A DNA stretch of 64,000 bases. Source: an uncultured Ruminococcus sp. Its GTDB lineage: Bacteria; Bacillota; Clostridia; Lachnospirales; Lachnospiraceae. The DNA lies in the NCBI GenBank assembly GCA_934359255.1, contig CAKRLG010000011.1:1-64000 (forward strand), in the 5' to 3' direction. The notes beneath the pieces are model-generated. The model had not been told where the DNA came from and searched no databases. It was given only the letters and a program-made list of their open reading frames with translations. Position 1 is the stretch's first letter, and each line of letters starts with the position of its first letter. This document shows positions 34,057 through 43,041 of the stretch, in pieces. The position numbers and the translations under genes are program-made.

Positions 34057-35118
34057 ATGAGTAAAGCACAGGAGCTTATTAAAAAAGAAGGATTGGTGGG
34101 AATGATCATCACCGATCCCTATAACATGAGACACATCAGTGGTTTCCGCGGAGGAGAGGGTGCACTGTACATATCTGCCACCCAGCAGGTTCTGATCACG
34201 GATTCCCGTTATACGGAACAGGCAGAAAAAGAAAGCGATTTTACCATTGTTCAGGAACATCGCGGACATACCAGAGAGCAGATTTTTGCGGAGTGTCTGG
34301 AAAAAGAAGAAGGCGCACTGGCAATCGGATACGAAGATCAGTCACTGCTTTGCTGTCAGTTCGACAAGATGGAAAAAGCACTTCCGGTTAAAGAGTGGGT
34401 GCCGATGGGTGGAAAAGTGGATGCGCTTCGCAGAATCAAAACTGCAGAAGAAATCGAATATCTGGCACAGGCAGAGCATATCGGTGATGTTGCATTTTCC
34501 AGGATTCTGGATTTTCTGAAACCGGGAGTCAGTGAACTGGAAGTGGCAGCAGAACTGGAATATCAGATGAAAAAAGCAGGAGCAGAAGATCTCGGATTTA
34601 ATACCATTATTGCTTCCGGACTGAATTCCTCTATGCCGCATGCGATTCCGGGCAGAAAGAAACTGGAGGCCGGAGACTTTGTAACGATGGATTTCGGATG
34701 CAAGTATGAGGGATACTGTTCTGATATGACAAGAACTGTAGTAATCGGGAAAGCCAATGCTAAACAGAAAGAGATCTACAACGTGGTTCTGGAAGCACAA
34801 CTGGCTGGCCTTGCTGCCGTAAAGGCCGGAAAAACAGGTAAGGAAGTGGACAAAGCTGCCAGAGATATCATTACAAAAGCAGGTTACGGTGACTGCTTTG
34901 GACACAGTCTTGGTCACAGCGTTGGTCTGTTTATTCATGAGAAACCAGGTCTTGCTCCGTCTGATGAAACCGTGCTGCAGGCAGGTATGATCGAAACTGT
35001 GGAACCGGGTATCTATGTACCGGGATTCGGTGGTGTTCGTATTGAAGATATGGTACTGGTTACCGAAACAGGTTGCAGAAACCTGACTGATTCTCCGAAG
35101 GAACTGATTGAGCTGTAA
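34057..35118 (+). CDS. M24-family Xaa-Pro aminopeptidase
   Basis: A 353-residue cytosolic metallopeptidase (PepP/PepQ/YpdF type) that removes residues next to proline. An N-terminal creatinase-like domain (MIITDPYNMRHISGFRGGEGALYI) precedes the pita-bread domain. The five metal ligands are seen in VTMDFGCKYEGYCSDMTRT (two Asp), FGHSLGHSVGLFIHE (His), ETVEPGIYV (Glu) and GVRIEDMV (Glu). The ribosome site is AAAAGGAG. It stands alone and ends in a perfect hairpin terminator. Confidence 0.94.
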   Translation: MSKAQELIKKEGLVGMIITDPYNMRHISGFRGGEGALYISATQQVLITDSRYTEQAEKESDFTIVQEHRGHTREQIFAECLEKEEGALAIGYEDQSLLCCQFDKMEKALPVKEWVPMGGKVDALRRIKTAEEIEYLAQAEHIGDVAFSRILDFLKPGVSELEVAAELEYQMKKAGAEDLGFNTIIASGLNSSMPHAIPGRKKLEAGDFVTMDFGCKYEGYCSDMTRTVVIGKANAKQKEIYNVVLEAQLAGLAAVKAGKTGKEVDKAARDIITKAGYGDCFGHSLGHSVGLFIHEKPGLAPSDETVLQAGMIETVEPGIYVPGFGGVRIEDMVLVTETGCRNLTDSPKELIEL

Positions 35119-35177
35119 CATACAGCCTGGTCCAGGAAAGCAGAAGAACAGTAATTAGATAATAAGAATATATGCAT

Positions 35178-35220
35178 AAAAAGAAGAGGTATCAGTGAAA
35201 ACTGATACCTCTTCTTTTTT
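35178..35220 (+). terminator. intrinsic terminator of the M24 peptidase
   Basis: A perfect 19 bp stem (35178-35196 with 35201-35219) closed by GAAA, ending in T6. Repeat R3 begins at the next base. Confidence 0.95.
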
Positions 35221-35276
35221 AGCGATCAACGAGCCAAAGTCCGTGCTTGCACGAGAACTTGGCGGCTGCCGCGAAA
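35221..35276 (+). repeat. terminator-trailing repeat R3
   Basis: AGCGATCAACGAG, CCAAAGTCC, GTGCTTGCAC, GAGAACTTGGC, TGCCGCGA. Hairpin GCCAA/TTGGC with inner GTGC/GCAC. It lies between a terminator and the 3' end of queT, the same placement as R1 before the MATE gene. Confidence 0.8.
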
Positions 35277-35287
35277 TTTTCAAATAA

Positions 35288-35782
35288 TTATGCAGCTGTG
35301 CGGAAAATAGCAGCTCTGTGTTTATCAAGAATTGTATACACAATCATACCAAGGATTCCACAGGAAATCACTTCTCCGATACCGACCGTACCCATCAGAA
35401 AAGGAATCGGAAGTGGTACCTGATAGCCGTAGTGCAGAACAAAAGGAACGATCAGGATATTGAAAAGGATCGGTGGCAGTGGAGCCAGGAATTTGTTCCG
35501 GTTGCGGAGCAGATAGGTGAAGCAAGCCCCCAGTAAGGTGGCGATACTTCCGAAGATAATATCCGGCAAGATACATCCGCCAAGAATATTACTGATCAGG
35601 CATCCCACGAACAGACCGGGGATAGCGGCAGGCGTAAATACCGGAAGGATGGTCAGTGCCTCTGAGACACGAACCTGTACTTCTCCATAGGAAAACGGTG
35701 CGAGAATTACGGTCAGAACCACATAGATTGCCGCGATCATCGCAGATTGTGCGAGGAACAATGTGTTACTTTGTTTTTTCAT
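35288..35782 (-). CDS. queT: queuosine precursor transporter QueT
   Basis: A 164-residue integral membrane protein of the QueT (DUF988) family, the substrate-binding S-component of an ECF importer for preQ1/preQ0. About six hydrophobic segments are visible; VRVSEALTILPVFTPAAIPGLFVGC (in pieces near 36-60) is the family signature. The shared ECF energising module is not in the window. AAAGGAG precedes the ATG. The preQ1-I-like riboswitch overlapping that site gives independent support. The gene is alone and faces repeat R3 at its end. Confidence 0.93.
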   Translation of the reverse strand: MKKQSNTLFLAQSAMIAAIYVVLTVILAPFSYGEVQVRVSEALTILPVFTPAAIPGLFVGCLISNILGGCILPDIIFGSIATLLGACFTYLLRNRNKFLAPLPPILFNILIVPFVLHYGYQVPLPIPFLMGTVGIGEVISCGILGMIVYTILDKHRAAIFRTAA

Positions 35783-35791
35783 ATTCAGTTT

Positions 35792-35834
35792 CTCCTTTAG
35801 TTTTGTTTTACGAGTGGAAGGTCACGAACACTCG
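35792..35834 (-). promoter_or_regulatory. preQ1-I type riboswitch of queT
   Basis: On the minus strand CGAGT pairs with ACTCG around a 14-base loop that holds ACCTTCC. An A-rich tail TAAAACAAAACTAAAGGAG follows and includes the ribosome binding site. Stem, C-rich loop and A-rich tail match the H-type pseudoknot of preQ1-I; loop CCTT can pair with AAGG of the site. This would block translation when preQ1 is bound. It is very close to the Bacillus and Thermoanaerobacter examples in plan. Confidence 0.78.
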
Positions 35835-35864
35835 ATTCATTTTCACGCAGTTTTTAGTCAGACA

Positions 35865-35985
35865 GACATGGGTACATGGATATCTGGCAAATGCCGCGGA
35901 GGCATATACTGAAAGTATATGACCTACGCCGGAAATCGGCGGTCAGCCCTGTAAGACCTTGTTTTTATGGGCTTTGCAACAGGTC
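35865..35985 (-). promoter_or_regulatory. additional structured part of the queT leader, class unknown
   Basis: Between promoter and riboswitch the RNA holds AGCCC/GGGCT, GACC-GCCG/CGGC-GGTC, an 8 bp CATATACT/AGTATATG hairpin and GGCA/TGCC. The start GACCTGTTGCAAAGCCC with a later AAGGTC could form a second alternative fold. I cannot assign it to a known riboswitch class. Confidence 0.5.
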
Positions 35986-35987
35986 AG

Positions 35988-36016
35988 AATATAGCATATC
36001 GGCTGACAAAAAGCAA
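35988..36016 (-). promoter_or_regulatory. promoter of queT
   Basis: On the minus strand TTGCTT (36011-36016), 17-base spacer ending in TGC, TATATT (35988-35993). Transcription would start near 35981, giving a leader of about 200 bases. Confidence 0.7.
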
Positions 36017-36050
36017 GAGGATTTTATAAGAAAATAAAAGTGAGAAATAC

Positions 36051-36076
36051 AACTTGTAAAGTTGTGCATACAAGTT
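36051..36076. promoter_or_regulatory. AraR-type operator before araR
   Basis: AACTTGTA and TACAAGTT form an inverted repeat 10 bases apart, close to the ATTTGTACGTACAAAT AraR box of Bacillus in its half-sites. A TTGTAA (36054) and TATAAG (36076) promoter pair overlaps it, so binding would block araR transcription. Confidence 0.6.
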
Positions 36077-36112
36077 ATAAGATAAGATACAGGGAAAGAA
36101 TGAAGGCAGGAG

Positions 36113-37210
36113 GTGTGTATTACGGAGAAAGAGAGAAAATATATGTTCCTGATGGAAGAATTGAAAAGTAAGATTCTTTCCGGTGAGATCCGACCCGGCG
36201 AGAAGCTTCCATCGGAAAATGAACTGGCGCAGGAATATCAGATCAGCCGCCATACAGTGCGAAAAGCACTGGCGATTCTGGCAACAGGCGGATACATTAC
36301 AACAGAACATGGCAAAGGAACTTTCTGTTCCGACAGGATGGCGCACCGGAAGAATTCGAAAAATATTGCAGTGGTTACGACTTATATTTCCGATTACATC
36401 TTTCCGCGTCTGATCCAGGGGATGGATCGGGTACTGACGAAACAGGGGTACAGTATCATACTGAAAAATACCGGAAACAGCCGGCAGAAAGAAGCACAGT
36501 GCCTCGAAGACATCCTGACCAAGGATGTGGACGGACTGATCATAGAACCCAGCAAAAGCCAGATTTTGTGCAGAAATATGCCTCTGTATGAGCAGCTCGA
36601 CCGCATGGGCATTCCGTATGTCTTTATCCAGGGGAGTTACCTGCAGATGAAAAATAAACCGACGATCCTTCTGGATGATGCGAAAGGTGCATACCTGTTG
36701 ACAAAATATCTGATCGATACAGGGCATCGACAGATTGCCGGTGTTTTCAAAGCAGATGACAGCCAGGGGGCAGAACGTCACAAAGGATATGTCAAAGCAC
36801 TGCAGGAAGCAGGAATGTCCTATCAGCCGGAATTGGTGGTGTGGTTTCATACCGAAGACCGAAAGGTAAAACCTGCGGTGATGGTAGAGATGATGCTGGA
36901 GGCGGAACTTCCGATTGATGCAGTGGTCTGCTACAACGACCAGATCGCGGTGGAAGTGATCCGGATGCTGGAACGGATCGGGAAAAAAGTGCCGGAGGAT
37001 CTGTCCGTGACCGGTTACGATGATTCGATGATCGCAAGAACCGGTCCGGTGGAATTGACGACGGTGTCTCATCCGCAGGAAAAACTTGGTGAGATGGCAG
37101 CAGAACTTCTGCTGGAACTGCTTCATGGTGTTCCTGCGGAAGAATCAAAAGTCCGCCGCCTGATTGAACCGGAGTTGGTGATCCGGAAGTCGTGTATGGA
37201 GCGGAAATAA
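36113..37210 (+). CDS. araR: GntR/LacI-type arabinose repressor
   Basis: A 365-residue repressor: an N-terminal GntR winged helix (SGEIRPGEKLPSENELAQEYQISRHTVRKAL, residues about 23-52) fused to a LacI-type sugar-binding domain (DGLIIEPSKSQ, TGHRQIAGVFKADDSQGAERHKGY, PEDLSVTGYDDSMIA). This is the AraR architecture, and the araA-araB-araD genes follow, so arabinose is the likely inducer. The start is uncertain: GTG 36113 overlaps the AGGAGGTG, ATT 36119 has ideal spacing to it, and ATG 36143 lies 27 bases beyond and cuts close to the DNA-binding domain. Confidence 0.9.
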   Translation: MCITEKERKYMFLMEELKSKILSGEIRPGEKLPSENELAQEYQISRHTVRKALAILATGGYITTEHGKGTFCSDRMAHRKNSKNIAVVTTYISDYIFPRLIQGMDRVLTKQGYSIILKNTGNSRQKEAQCLEDILTKDVDGLIIEPSKSQILCRNMPLYEQLDRMGIPYVFIQGSYLQMKNKPTILLDDAKGAYLLTKYLIDTGHRQIAGVFKADDSQGAERHKGYVKALQEAGMSYQPELVVWFHTEDRKVKPAVMVEMMLEAELPIDAVVCYNDQIAVEVIRMLERIGKKVPEDLSVTGYDDSMIARTGPVELTTVSHPQEKLGEMAAELLLELLHGVPAEESKVRRLIEPELVIRKSCMERK

Positions 37211-37296
37211 GAAAACAACAAAGGAAATCCTGACAGAAGAAAAGCATCAGTAAAAGATAATAAATAAAACATAATAAATAAGGAGGAATTTTTCAC

Positions 37297-38802
37297 ATGA
37301 AAACAACAAAAAATTACAAATTCTGGTTTGCAACCGGTTCACAGGATCTGTACGGAGATGAATGTCTGCAGAAAGTAGCAGAACATTCCAAAATTATCGT
37401 AAACGAACTGAACAAATCCGGGATCCTGCCATATGAAGTGGTATGGAAACCAACCCTGATCACCAATGAAGTCATCCGTAAAACCTTTAATGACGCCAAT
37501 GCAGACGAAGAATGTGCAGGTGTGATCACCTGGATGCATACGTTCTCCCCTGCAAAATCCTGGATCCTGGGACTGCAGGAATACCGAAAACCACTGTTAC
37601 ATCTGCATACTCAGTTCAACGAAGAGATTCCGTACGATACTATCGACATGGATTTTATGAATGAGAACCAGTCCGCACACGGTGACCGTGAATATGGACA
37701 TATCGTATCCCGTATGGGAATTGTCCGTAAAGTTGTTGTCGGACACTGGGCAACAAAAGAAGTGCAGGAGAAAATTGCATCCTGGATGCGCACAGCGGTA
37801 GGTATCATGGAAAGCAGCCATATCCGTGTCATGCGTATTGCAGATAACATGAGAAATGTAGCCGTTACCGAGGGTGATAAAGTAGAAGCACAGATCAAAT
37901 TCGGCTGGGAAGTAGATGCCTATCCGGTCAACGAGATCGCAAAAGCTGTACAGGCAGTGGGAAAAGGTGATGTGGATGCGCTGGTAGAAGAATATTACAG
38001 CAAATACCAGATTCTGTTAGAAGGACGGGATCCGGAAGAATTCAAAAAACATGTAGCCGTACAGGCACAGATTGAGATTGGTTTTGAGAGATTTCTGGAA
38101 GAGAAAAACTATCAGGCAATCGTCACTCACTTTGGTGATCTTGGCGCACTGCAGCAGCTGCCGGGACTGGCGATCCAGCGATTGATGGAAAAAGGTTATG
38201 GATTCGGCGGTGAAGGTGACTGGAAGACAGCCGCTATGGTACGTCTGATGAAGATCATGACCGCAGGTAAAAAGGATGCAAAAGGAACTTCCTTTATGGA
38301 AGATTATACATACAACCTGGTTCCGGGAAAAGAAGGCATTCTGGAAGCGCATATGCTGGAAGTATGCCCAACCGTCGCAGACGGTCCGATCTCTATCAAA
38401 GTAAATCCGCTGTCCATGGGTGACAGAGAGGATCCGGCAAGACTGGTATTTACATCCAAGACAGGTCCGGCTATCGCCACATCTCTGATTGATCTTGGCG
38501 ATCGTTTCCGTCTGATCATCAACGATGTGGACTGCAAGAAGACAGAAAAAGAGATGCCGAAATTGCCGGTAGCAACTGCATTCTGGACTCCACAGCCGGA
38601 TCTGGCTACAGGCGCAGAAGCATGGATCCTTGCAGGCGGTGCACACCATACCGCATTCTCCTACGACATCACCGCAGAACAGATGGGTGACTGGGCAGAA
38701 GCGATGGGCATCGAGGCCGTGTATATCGATAAAGATACAAAGATCAGACAGTTCAAGAACGAACTGAAATGGAATTCCATGTATTATAAACTGAACAGAT
38801 AG
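37297..38802 (+). CDS. araA: L-arabinose isomerase
   Basis: Converts L-arabinose to L-ribulose in the cytosol; Mn-dependent. The 501 residues are normal. The opening [30 protein letters not shown] and [32 protein letters not shown] (in parts) are AraA signatures, and [18 protein letters not shown] near 306 contains a metal ligand region. AAGGAGGAA precedes the ATG. It starts 86 bases after araR, so it may be read both from araR and from its own promoter. The kinase gene follows 28 bases later. Confidence 0.97.
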   Translation: MKTTKNYKFWFATGSQDLYGDECLQKVAEHSKIIVNELNKSGILPYEVVWKPTLITNEVIRKTFNDANADEECAGVITWMHTFSPAKSWILGLQEYRKPLLHLHTQFNEEIPYDTIDMDFMNENQSAHGDREYGHIVSRMGIVRKVVVGHWATKEVQEKIASWMRTAVGIMESSHIRVMRIADNMRNVAVTEGDKVEAQIKFGWEVDAYPVNEIAKAVQAVGKGDVDALVEEYYSKYQILLEGRDPEEFKKHVAVQAQIEIGFERFLEEKNYQAIVTHFGDLGALQQLPGLAIQRLMEKGYGFGGEGDWKTAAMVRLMKIMTAGKKDAKGTSFMEDYTYNLVPGKEGILEAHMLEVCPTVADGPISIKVNPLSMGDREDPARLVFTSKTGPAIATSLIDLGDRFRLIINDVDCKKTEKEMPKLPVATAFWTPQPDLATGAEAWILAGGAHHTAFSYDITAEQMGDWAEAMGIEAVYIDKDTKIRQFKNELKWNSMYYKLNR

Positions 38803-38830
38803 TCGTTCGAATAACAGAATGGAGAAAAAA

Positions 38831-40435
38831 ATGACAGATAAAAATCAGATTATAAAAGAGATTCAGGCTGGGGAAACCAGCCTGGGAATCGAATTTGGTT
38901 CCACAAGAATTAAAGCAGTGCTGATCGGAAGAGATCATGCACCGATCGCTTCCGGAAGTTATGAATGGGAAAATCAGCTTCTGGATGGTATCTGGACCTA
39001 CAGTCTGGAAGACATCTGGAAAGGACTGCAGACCAGCTATCAGGAACTGGCAAAAGATGTAAAAGAACAGTATGGAGAGACACTGACAACGATCGGTTCC
39101 ATGGGATTCAGTGCGATGATGCACGGCTATATGCCATTTGACAAAGAGAATAATCTGCTGGTACCGTTCCGTACCTGGAGAAATAATATCACAGAAAAAG
39201 CCACGGATGTGCTGACACCGTTATTTGGTCAGCAGATTCCGCAGAGATGGAGCATTGCCCATCTGTATCAGGCAATTTTAAACGGCGAAGAGCATGTAAA
39301 AGATATTACATTCTTTACCACACTGGCAGGTTATATCCACTGGAAACTGACCGGAAAAAAAGTACTTGGTGTGGGAGATGCCTCCGGTATGTTCCCGATT
39401 GATTCCGAGACAGTGGATTATAATCAGAAGATGGTGGAACAGTTCGATGAACTGACAAAAGAAAAAGGATATCCGTGGAAACTGCGGGAGATCCTGCCAC
39501 AGGTACTGTCAGCAGGAGAAGATGCCGGAACACTGACTGAAGAGGGAGCAAAACTTCTGGATGTAAGCGGCAATCTGCAGCCGGGCAGTCCGGTATGCCC
39601 GCCGGAAGGTGATGCAGGAACAGGTATGGCAGCGACAAACAGTGTAGCCGTACGCACCGGTAACGTATCCGCAGGTACTTCCGTATTTGCTATGATCGTT
39701 CTTGAAAAACCGCTGTCGAAGGTATATGGAGAAATCGATATGGTGACAACACCGGACGGTATGCCGGTCGCCATGGTACATTCCCAGAACTGTACTTCCG
39801 ATCTGAATGCATGGGTGAACCTGTTCCGGGAAAACCTGGAAAGCTTTGGCGTGAAAGTGGATAACGATACCCTGTATGGAACATTATATAATAAAGCATT
39901 AGAGGGAGATGCAGACTGTGGCGGACTGCTTCCGTACTGCTACTTCTCCGGCGAACATATCACCCACTTTGAAGAGGGACGCCCGTTATTTGTCCGCACA
40001 CCGGACAGTAAATTTACGCTGGCAAACTTTATGCGAAGTCATCTGTTTACCAGCGTGGGTGCACTGAAGCTTGGTATGGATATCCTGTTAAAAGAAGAAG
40101 GTGTGGTTGTGGACAAGATCCTTGGCCATGGCGGATTCTTCAAGACGAAAGGTGTGGGACAGAAAGTGATGGCGGCAGCCGTCAATGCGCCGGTATCCGT
40201 GATGGAGACCGCAGGAGAAGGCGGTGCCTGGGGAATCGCACTTCTGGCTGCCTACCGCAAAAACAAAGCGGAAGGCGAGAGTCTTGCTTCCTATCTGGAA
40301 ACACAGGTATTTGCAAAAGAAGAGAGTGTACAGATCGCACCGGATCCGAAGGATGTGGAAGGATTTGAAACATTTATGGACAGATATAAAGAAGGACTGG
40401 AGATTGAGCGTGCAGCGGTAGCGCATCTTCACTAA
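38831..40435 (+). CDS. araB: FGGY-family L-ribulokinase
   Basis: A 534-residue carbohydrate kinase that should phosphorylate L-ribulose. The ATP-binding start is [16 protein letters not shown] (about 17-32), and [13 protein letters not shown] and [20 protein letters not shown] are the FGGY C-terminal lobes. It differs from the Bacillus AraB type and belongs to the clostridial xylulokinase-like group, so the substrate rests on context: araA upstream and araD 13 bases downstream. ATG 38831 is chosen because GGAGAAAA lies between it and the earlier ATG 38819, which has no ribosome site. Confidence 0.9.
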   Translation: MTDKNQIIKEIQAGETSLGIEFGSTRIKAVLIGRDHAPIASGSYEWENQLLDGIWTYSLEDIWKGLQTSYQELAKDVKEQYGETLTTIGSMGFSAMMHGYMPFDKENNLLVPFRTWRNNITEKATDVLTPLFGQQIPQRWSIAHLYQAILNGEEHVKDITFFTTLAGYIHWKLTGKKVLGVGDASGMFPIDSETVDYNQKMVEQFDELTKEKGYPWKLREILPQVLSAGEDAGTLTEEGAKLLDVSGNLQPGSPVCPPEGDAGTGMAATNSVAVRTGNVSAGTSVFAMIVLEKPLSKVYGEIDMVTTPDGMPVAMVHSQNCTSDLNAWVNLFRENLESFGVKVDNDTLYGTLYNKALEGDADCGGLLPYCYFSGEHITHFEEGRPLFVRTPDSKFTLANFMRSHLFTSVGALKLGMDILLKEEGVVVDKILGHGGFFKTKGVGQKVMAAAVNAPVSVMETAGEGGAWGIALLAAYRKNKAEGESLASYLETQVFAKEESVQIAPDPKDVEGFETFMDRYKEGLEIERAAVAHLH

Positions 40436-40448
40436 GCAGGAGGAAACT

Positions 40449-41138
40449 ATGTTAGAAGAACTGAAAAAAGCGGTATATGAAGCCAATATGCTGCTCCCTA
40501 AACACAATCTGGTAACCTTTACCTGGGGAAATGTCAGCCAGATTGACCGGGAAACCGGATATTTTGCCATCAAACCCAGCGGTGTGGACTATGACAAACT
40601 GACACCGGACGATATGGTGATCATGGATCTTGAGGGAAATAAGATCGAAGGAAGATACAATCCATCCTCCGATACGCCGACGCATCTGGAACTGTACCGT
40701 GCATTTCCGAAAATCGGCGGTGTGGTACATACACACTCCCCGTGGGCAACCAGCTGGGCACAGGCAGGAAGAGGCATCCCCTGTTACGGAACCACCCATG
40801 CAGATTACATGTATGGAGAAATCCCGTGTGTGCGCTGCCTGACCAAAGAAGAGATCGATACGGCGTATGAGAAAAATACAGGACTTCTGATCGTGGATTA
40901 CTTTAAAGATAAAGATTATGAAGCAGTACCGGCAGTTCTGTGTAAAAATCACGGACCGTTCACCTGGGGTAAAGACGGACACGAGGCGGTTCACAATGCG
41001 GTCGTACTCGAAGAAGTCGCAAAAATGGCAGCCCGATGTGAGATGATCAATCCGCAGGTAAAACCGGCGCCGCAGGAATTACAGGACAAACATTATTACC
41101 GGAAACACGGAGCAAATGCATATTACGGACAGAAATGA
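40449..41138 (+). CDS. araD: L-ribulose-5-phosphate 4-epimerase
   Basis: Forms D-xylulose-5-P from L-ribulose-5-P, the link to the pentose phosphate pathway. The 229-residue class II aldolase-like protein shows [15 protein letters not shown] (about 23-37), [16 protein letters not shown], and the zinc histidines in [16 protein letters not shown] (about 95-98). HGPFTWGKD is the C-terminal signature. GCAGGAGGAA precedes the ATG. It ends the arabinose operon; no clear terminator is seen before the next promoter. Confidence 0.96.
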   Translation: MLEELKKAVYEANMLLPKHNLVTFTWGNVSQIDRETGYFAIKPSGVDYDKLTPDDMVIMDLEGNKIEGRYNPSSDTPTHLELYRAFPKIGGVVHTHSPWATSWAQAGRGIPCYGTTHADYMYGEIPCVRCLTKEEIDTAYEKNTGLLIVDYFKDKDYEAVPAVLCKNHGPFTWGKDGHEAVHNAVVLEEVAKMAARCEMINPQVKPAPQELQDKHYYRKHGANAYYGQK

Positions 41139-41163
41139 AAAAAACAGCAGACATCGACAGTAA

Positions 41164-41192
41164 TTGACAAAAAATAATGCAAATGGTATCAT
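41164..41192 (+). promoter_or_regulatory. promoter of the LCP gene
   Basis: TTGACA (41164-41169), 17-base spacer, TATCAT (41187-41192). Confidence 0.75.
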
Positions 41193-41258
41193 TTACGCTG
41201 GTACATCGAAAACGATGTACCGGTAATAAGTAAACCAATAAAAAGGAGGCTGTCGGGC

Positions 41259-42794
41259 GTGTCAGCAGACGATAAAGAGCAGGAAGAGGCAACGCGGGAA
41301 AAAAAGCCCAAAATGTCCAAAAAGAAGAAAGGGGCGATTATTGTTGGGGTTTTTCTGGCATTGATTGTGATCATTGCCGGAGTTGTATATTATATGGGAC
41401 ATCGATATTATACAAAAACCAACTATATGACGGACGATGAAGTTCAGGCACTGATTGAAAAACAGAAAGAAGAGCAACAGGAGAAAGAAACAGAGGAAGA
41501 AACGACGGAAGAGGAAGAAGTGGATCCGGAATTGCTGGAGGCACAGCAGAACATGGCACAATATGCATCTACGGAGCCAATCACTACAGATGGAAATGTA
41601 TACAATATTATGCTGGTTGGTCTGGATACGACAGATAAAGGCTGGATCGGAAACTCAGATTCTATGATTCTGATCTCTATAAACTATCGTCTGGAACAGA
41701 TTTCCATGATTTCCCTGATGCGTGATACCCATGTAATGATTCCGGGAATCGGATACCGTAAGTTGAATGCCACGTATCCCAACGGTGGAGGACCATTGCT
41801 TACCAAGACCGTAGAAGAGAATTACAAGATTGATGTAGATCGATATGTCACGGTGGATTTTGGTTCGATGATTGATATTATCGATGAAATCGGGACTATC
41901 GAAATTACTTTTACCCCTAAAGAAGCGGAAAATGCAAATAAAAGTATCAAGCAGCAGTGTAGGATACTGGGATTAAAATCTAAAAAATATCTGATTCCGG
42001 GTGAGGGAACCTATGAATGTAATGGTATGCAGGCGGTGGCCTATGCACGTATTCGAAAAGTAGGTAATTCTGACTATCAGCGTACAGAACGTCAGAGAGA
42101 GGTATTGTTAAAACTTCTTGATAAAGTAAAAGCTATGAGCTTTGAGGATCTGGATCGTCTGGCAACCCGTCTGCTTCCGTTACTGACACATAACGTACCG
42201 GAAAGTGAATTCTGGGGTTTACTGGCAAAAGCGCCGACATTGATGAATTATAAAATTATCTCCGACCGCATTCCTTATGATGGTATGTATCATGGCTACA
42301 ACGGGGATCTTGTTCCGGACTGGGAGCCTACCGTACGGAAGCTGAAAGAGACAATTTATGGTGCGGATGTGCTGGATGAGGAAGGAAATGTGGTGACACC
42401 GACGCAGGAGCCAGAAACAGCAGATACCACAACCGGAAGTGAAACAGATACACAGAACACAGAAGCAACAGGTGATTCCGGTCAGATTACCATGGAAGCA
42501 GAAATCGGAACAGGAGATCCGTCTGCACAGATTATCCGTGGAAATGATGCAGATGGACAGGTAGAGGAAAGCCTGCAGAAGAACAGTGGAAAAAAAGCTG
42601 CTGTGATAGCGGATAATACAGGTACCACGGAGAATACAGGCGGAACGCTGAATGGAAAAAAACTGAAGAATCCGTATACGGATCCGGTCTTTGTCCTGCG
42701 GGTTCCACAGGCACCGGAGGAAGAGGATACCAAACTGGTCGACGGTGATTATCAATGGCAGAAACCTAAAGTGAGCAAGGGAATCCAACAATAA
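41259..42794 (+). CDS. LytR-CpsA-Psr (LCP) family protein
   Basis: A 511-residue membrane-anchored enzyme that ligates undecaprenyl-linked glycopolymers to peptidoglycan. One N-terminal membrane segment (IIVGVFLALIVIIAGVVYYM, about 28-47) is followed by an acidic Glu/Thr linker and the extracellular LCP domain: NIMLVGLDT, SDSMILISI, MRDTHVMIPG and YARIRKVGNSDYQRTERQREVL with the conserved arginines. The 140-residue C-terminal tail is rich in Thr, Glu and Gly and probably disordered. Start GTG 41259 has AAAGGAGG 11 bases before. Single gene with its own promoter and terminator. Confidence 0.92.
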   Translation: MSADDKEQEEATREKKPKMSKKKKGAIIVGVFLALIVIIAGVVYYMGHRYYTKTNYMTDDEVQALIEKQKEEQQEKETEEETTEEEEVDPELLEAQQNMAQYASTEPITTDGNVYNIMLVGLDTTDKGWIGNSDSMILISINYRLEQISMISLMRDTHVMIPGIGYRKLNATYPNGGGPLLTKTVEENYKIDVDRYVTVDFGSMIDIIDEIGTIEITFTPKEAENANKSIKQQCRILGLKSKKYLIPGEGTYECNGMQAVAYARIRKVGNSDYQRTERQREVLLKLLDKVKAMSFEDLDRLATRLLPLLTHNVPESEFWGLLAKAPTLMNYKIISDRIPYDGMYHGYNGDLVPDWEPTVRKLKETIYGADVLDEEGNVVTPTQEPETADTTTGSETDTQNTEATGDSGQITMEAEIGTGDPSAQIIRGNDADGQVEESLQKNSGKKAAVIADNTGTTENTGGTLNGKKLKNPYTDPVFVLRVPQAPEEEDTKLVDGDYQWQKPKVSKGIQQ

Positions 42795-42795
42795 A

Positions 42796-42842
42796 AAAGA
42801 GCAGAAAATTTTATGAAGCACATAAAGTTTTCTGCTTTTTTT
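42796..42842 (+). terminator. intrinsic terminator of the LCP gene
   Basis: AGCAGAAAA plus TTTATG pairs with CATAAA plus TTTTCTGCT, then a run of T up to 42842, where R4 begins. Confidence 0.9.
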
Positions 42843-42897
42843 CGTGGAAAATGAGTTGAAATCAGTGTGTGTACAAGATCCTGGCGGCTGCTGTCAT
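42843..42897 (+). repeat. degenerate terminator-trailing repeat R4
   Basis: CGTGGAAAATGAG, TTGAAATCA, GTGTGTACAAGATCCTGGC, CTGCTGTCAT aligns almost without gaps to R2, roughly two thirds identical by eye, mostly C to T and G to A changes. It again starts right after a T-run. The outer stem survives only as G-T wobbles. Confidence 0.55.
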
Positions 42898-43041
42898 GGC
42901 AGCAAAATCCGGTGTGGGATGTTTTCTATTGTTTGTGGTTGAAAATCAGACAACAATCTGTCATACTGAGGGAAGTGAAGAAATGTATTCTTGAAATATC
43001 AGATAGTGAAATTCCAGGAATACAGGAAAGAAGGGCTAATA

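Noticed and set aside
35900..35985. c-di-GMP-I (GEMM) riboswitch in the queT leader because of GCAAAGCC
   Set aside because: Only that short motif matches; the GEMM receptor stem order and downstream GGTAGC-type helix are missing.
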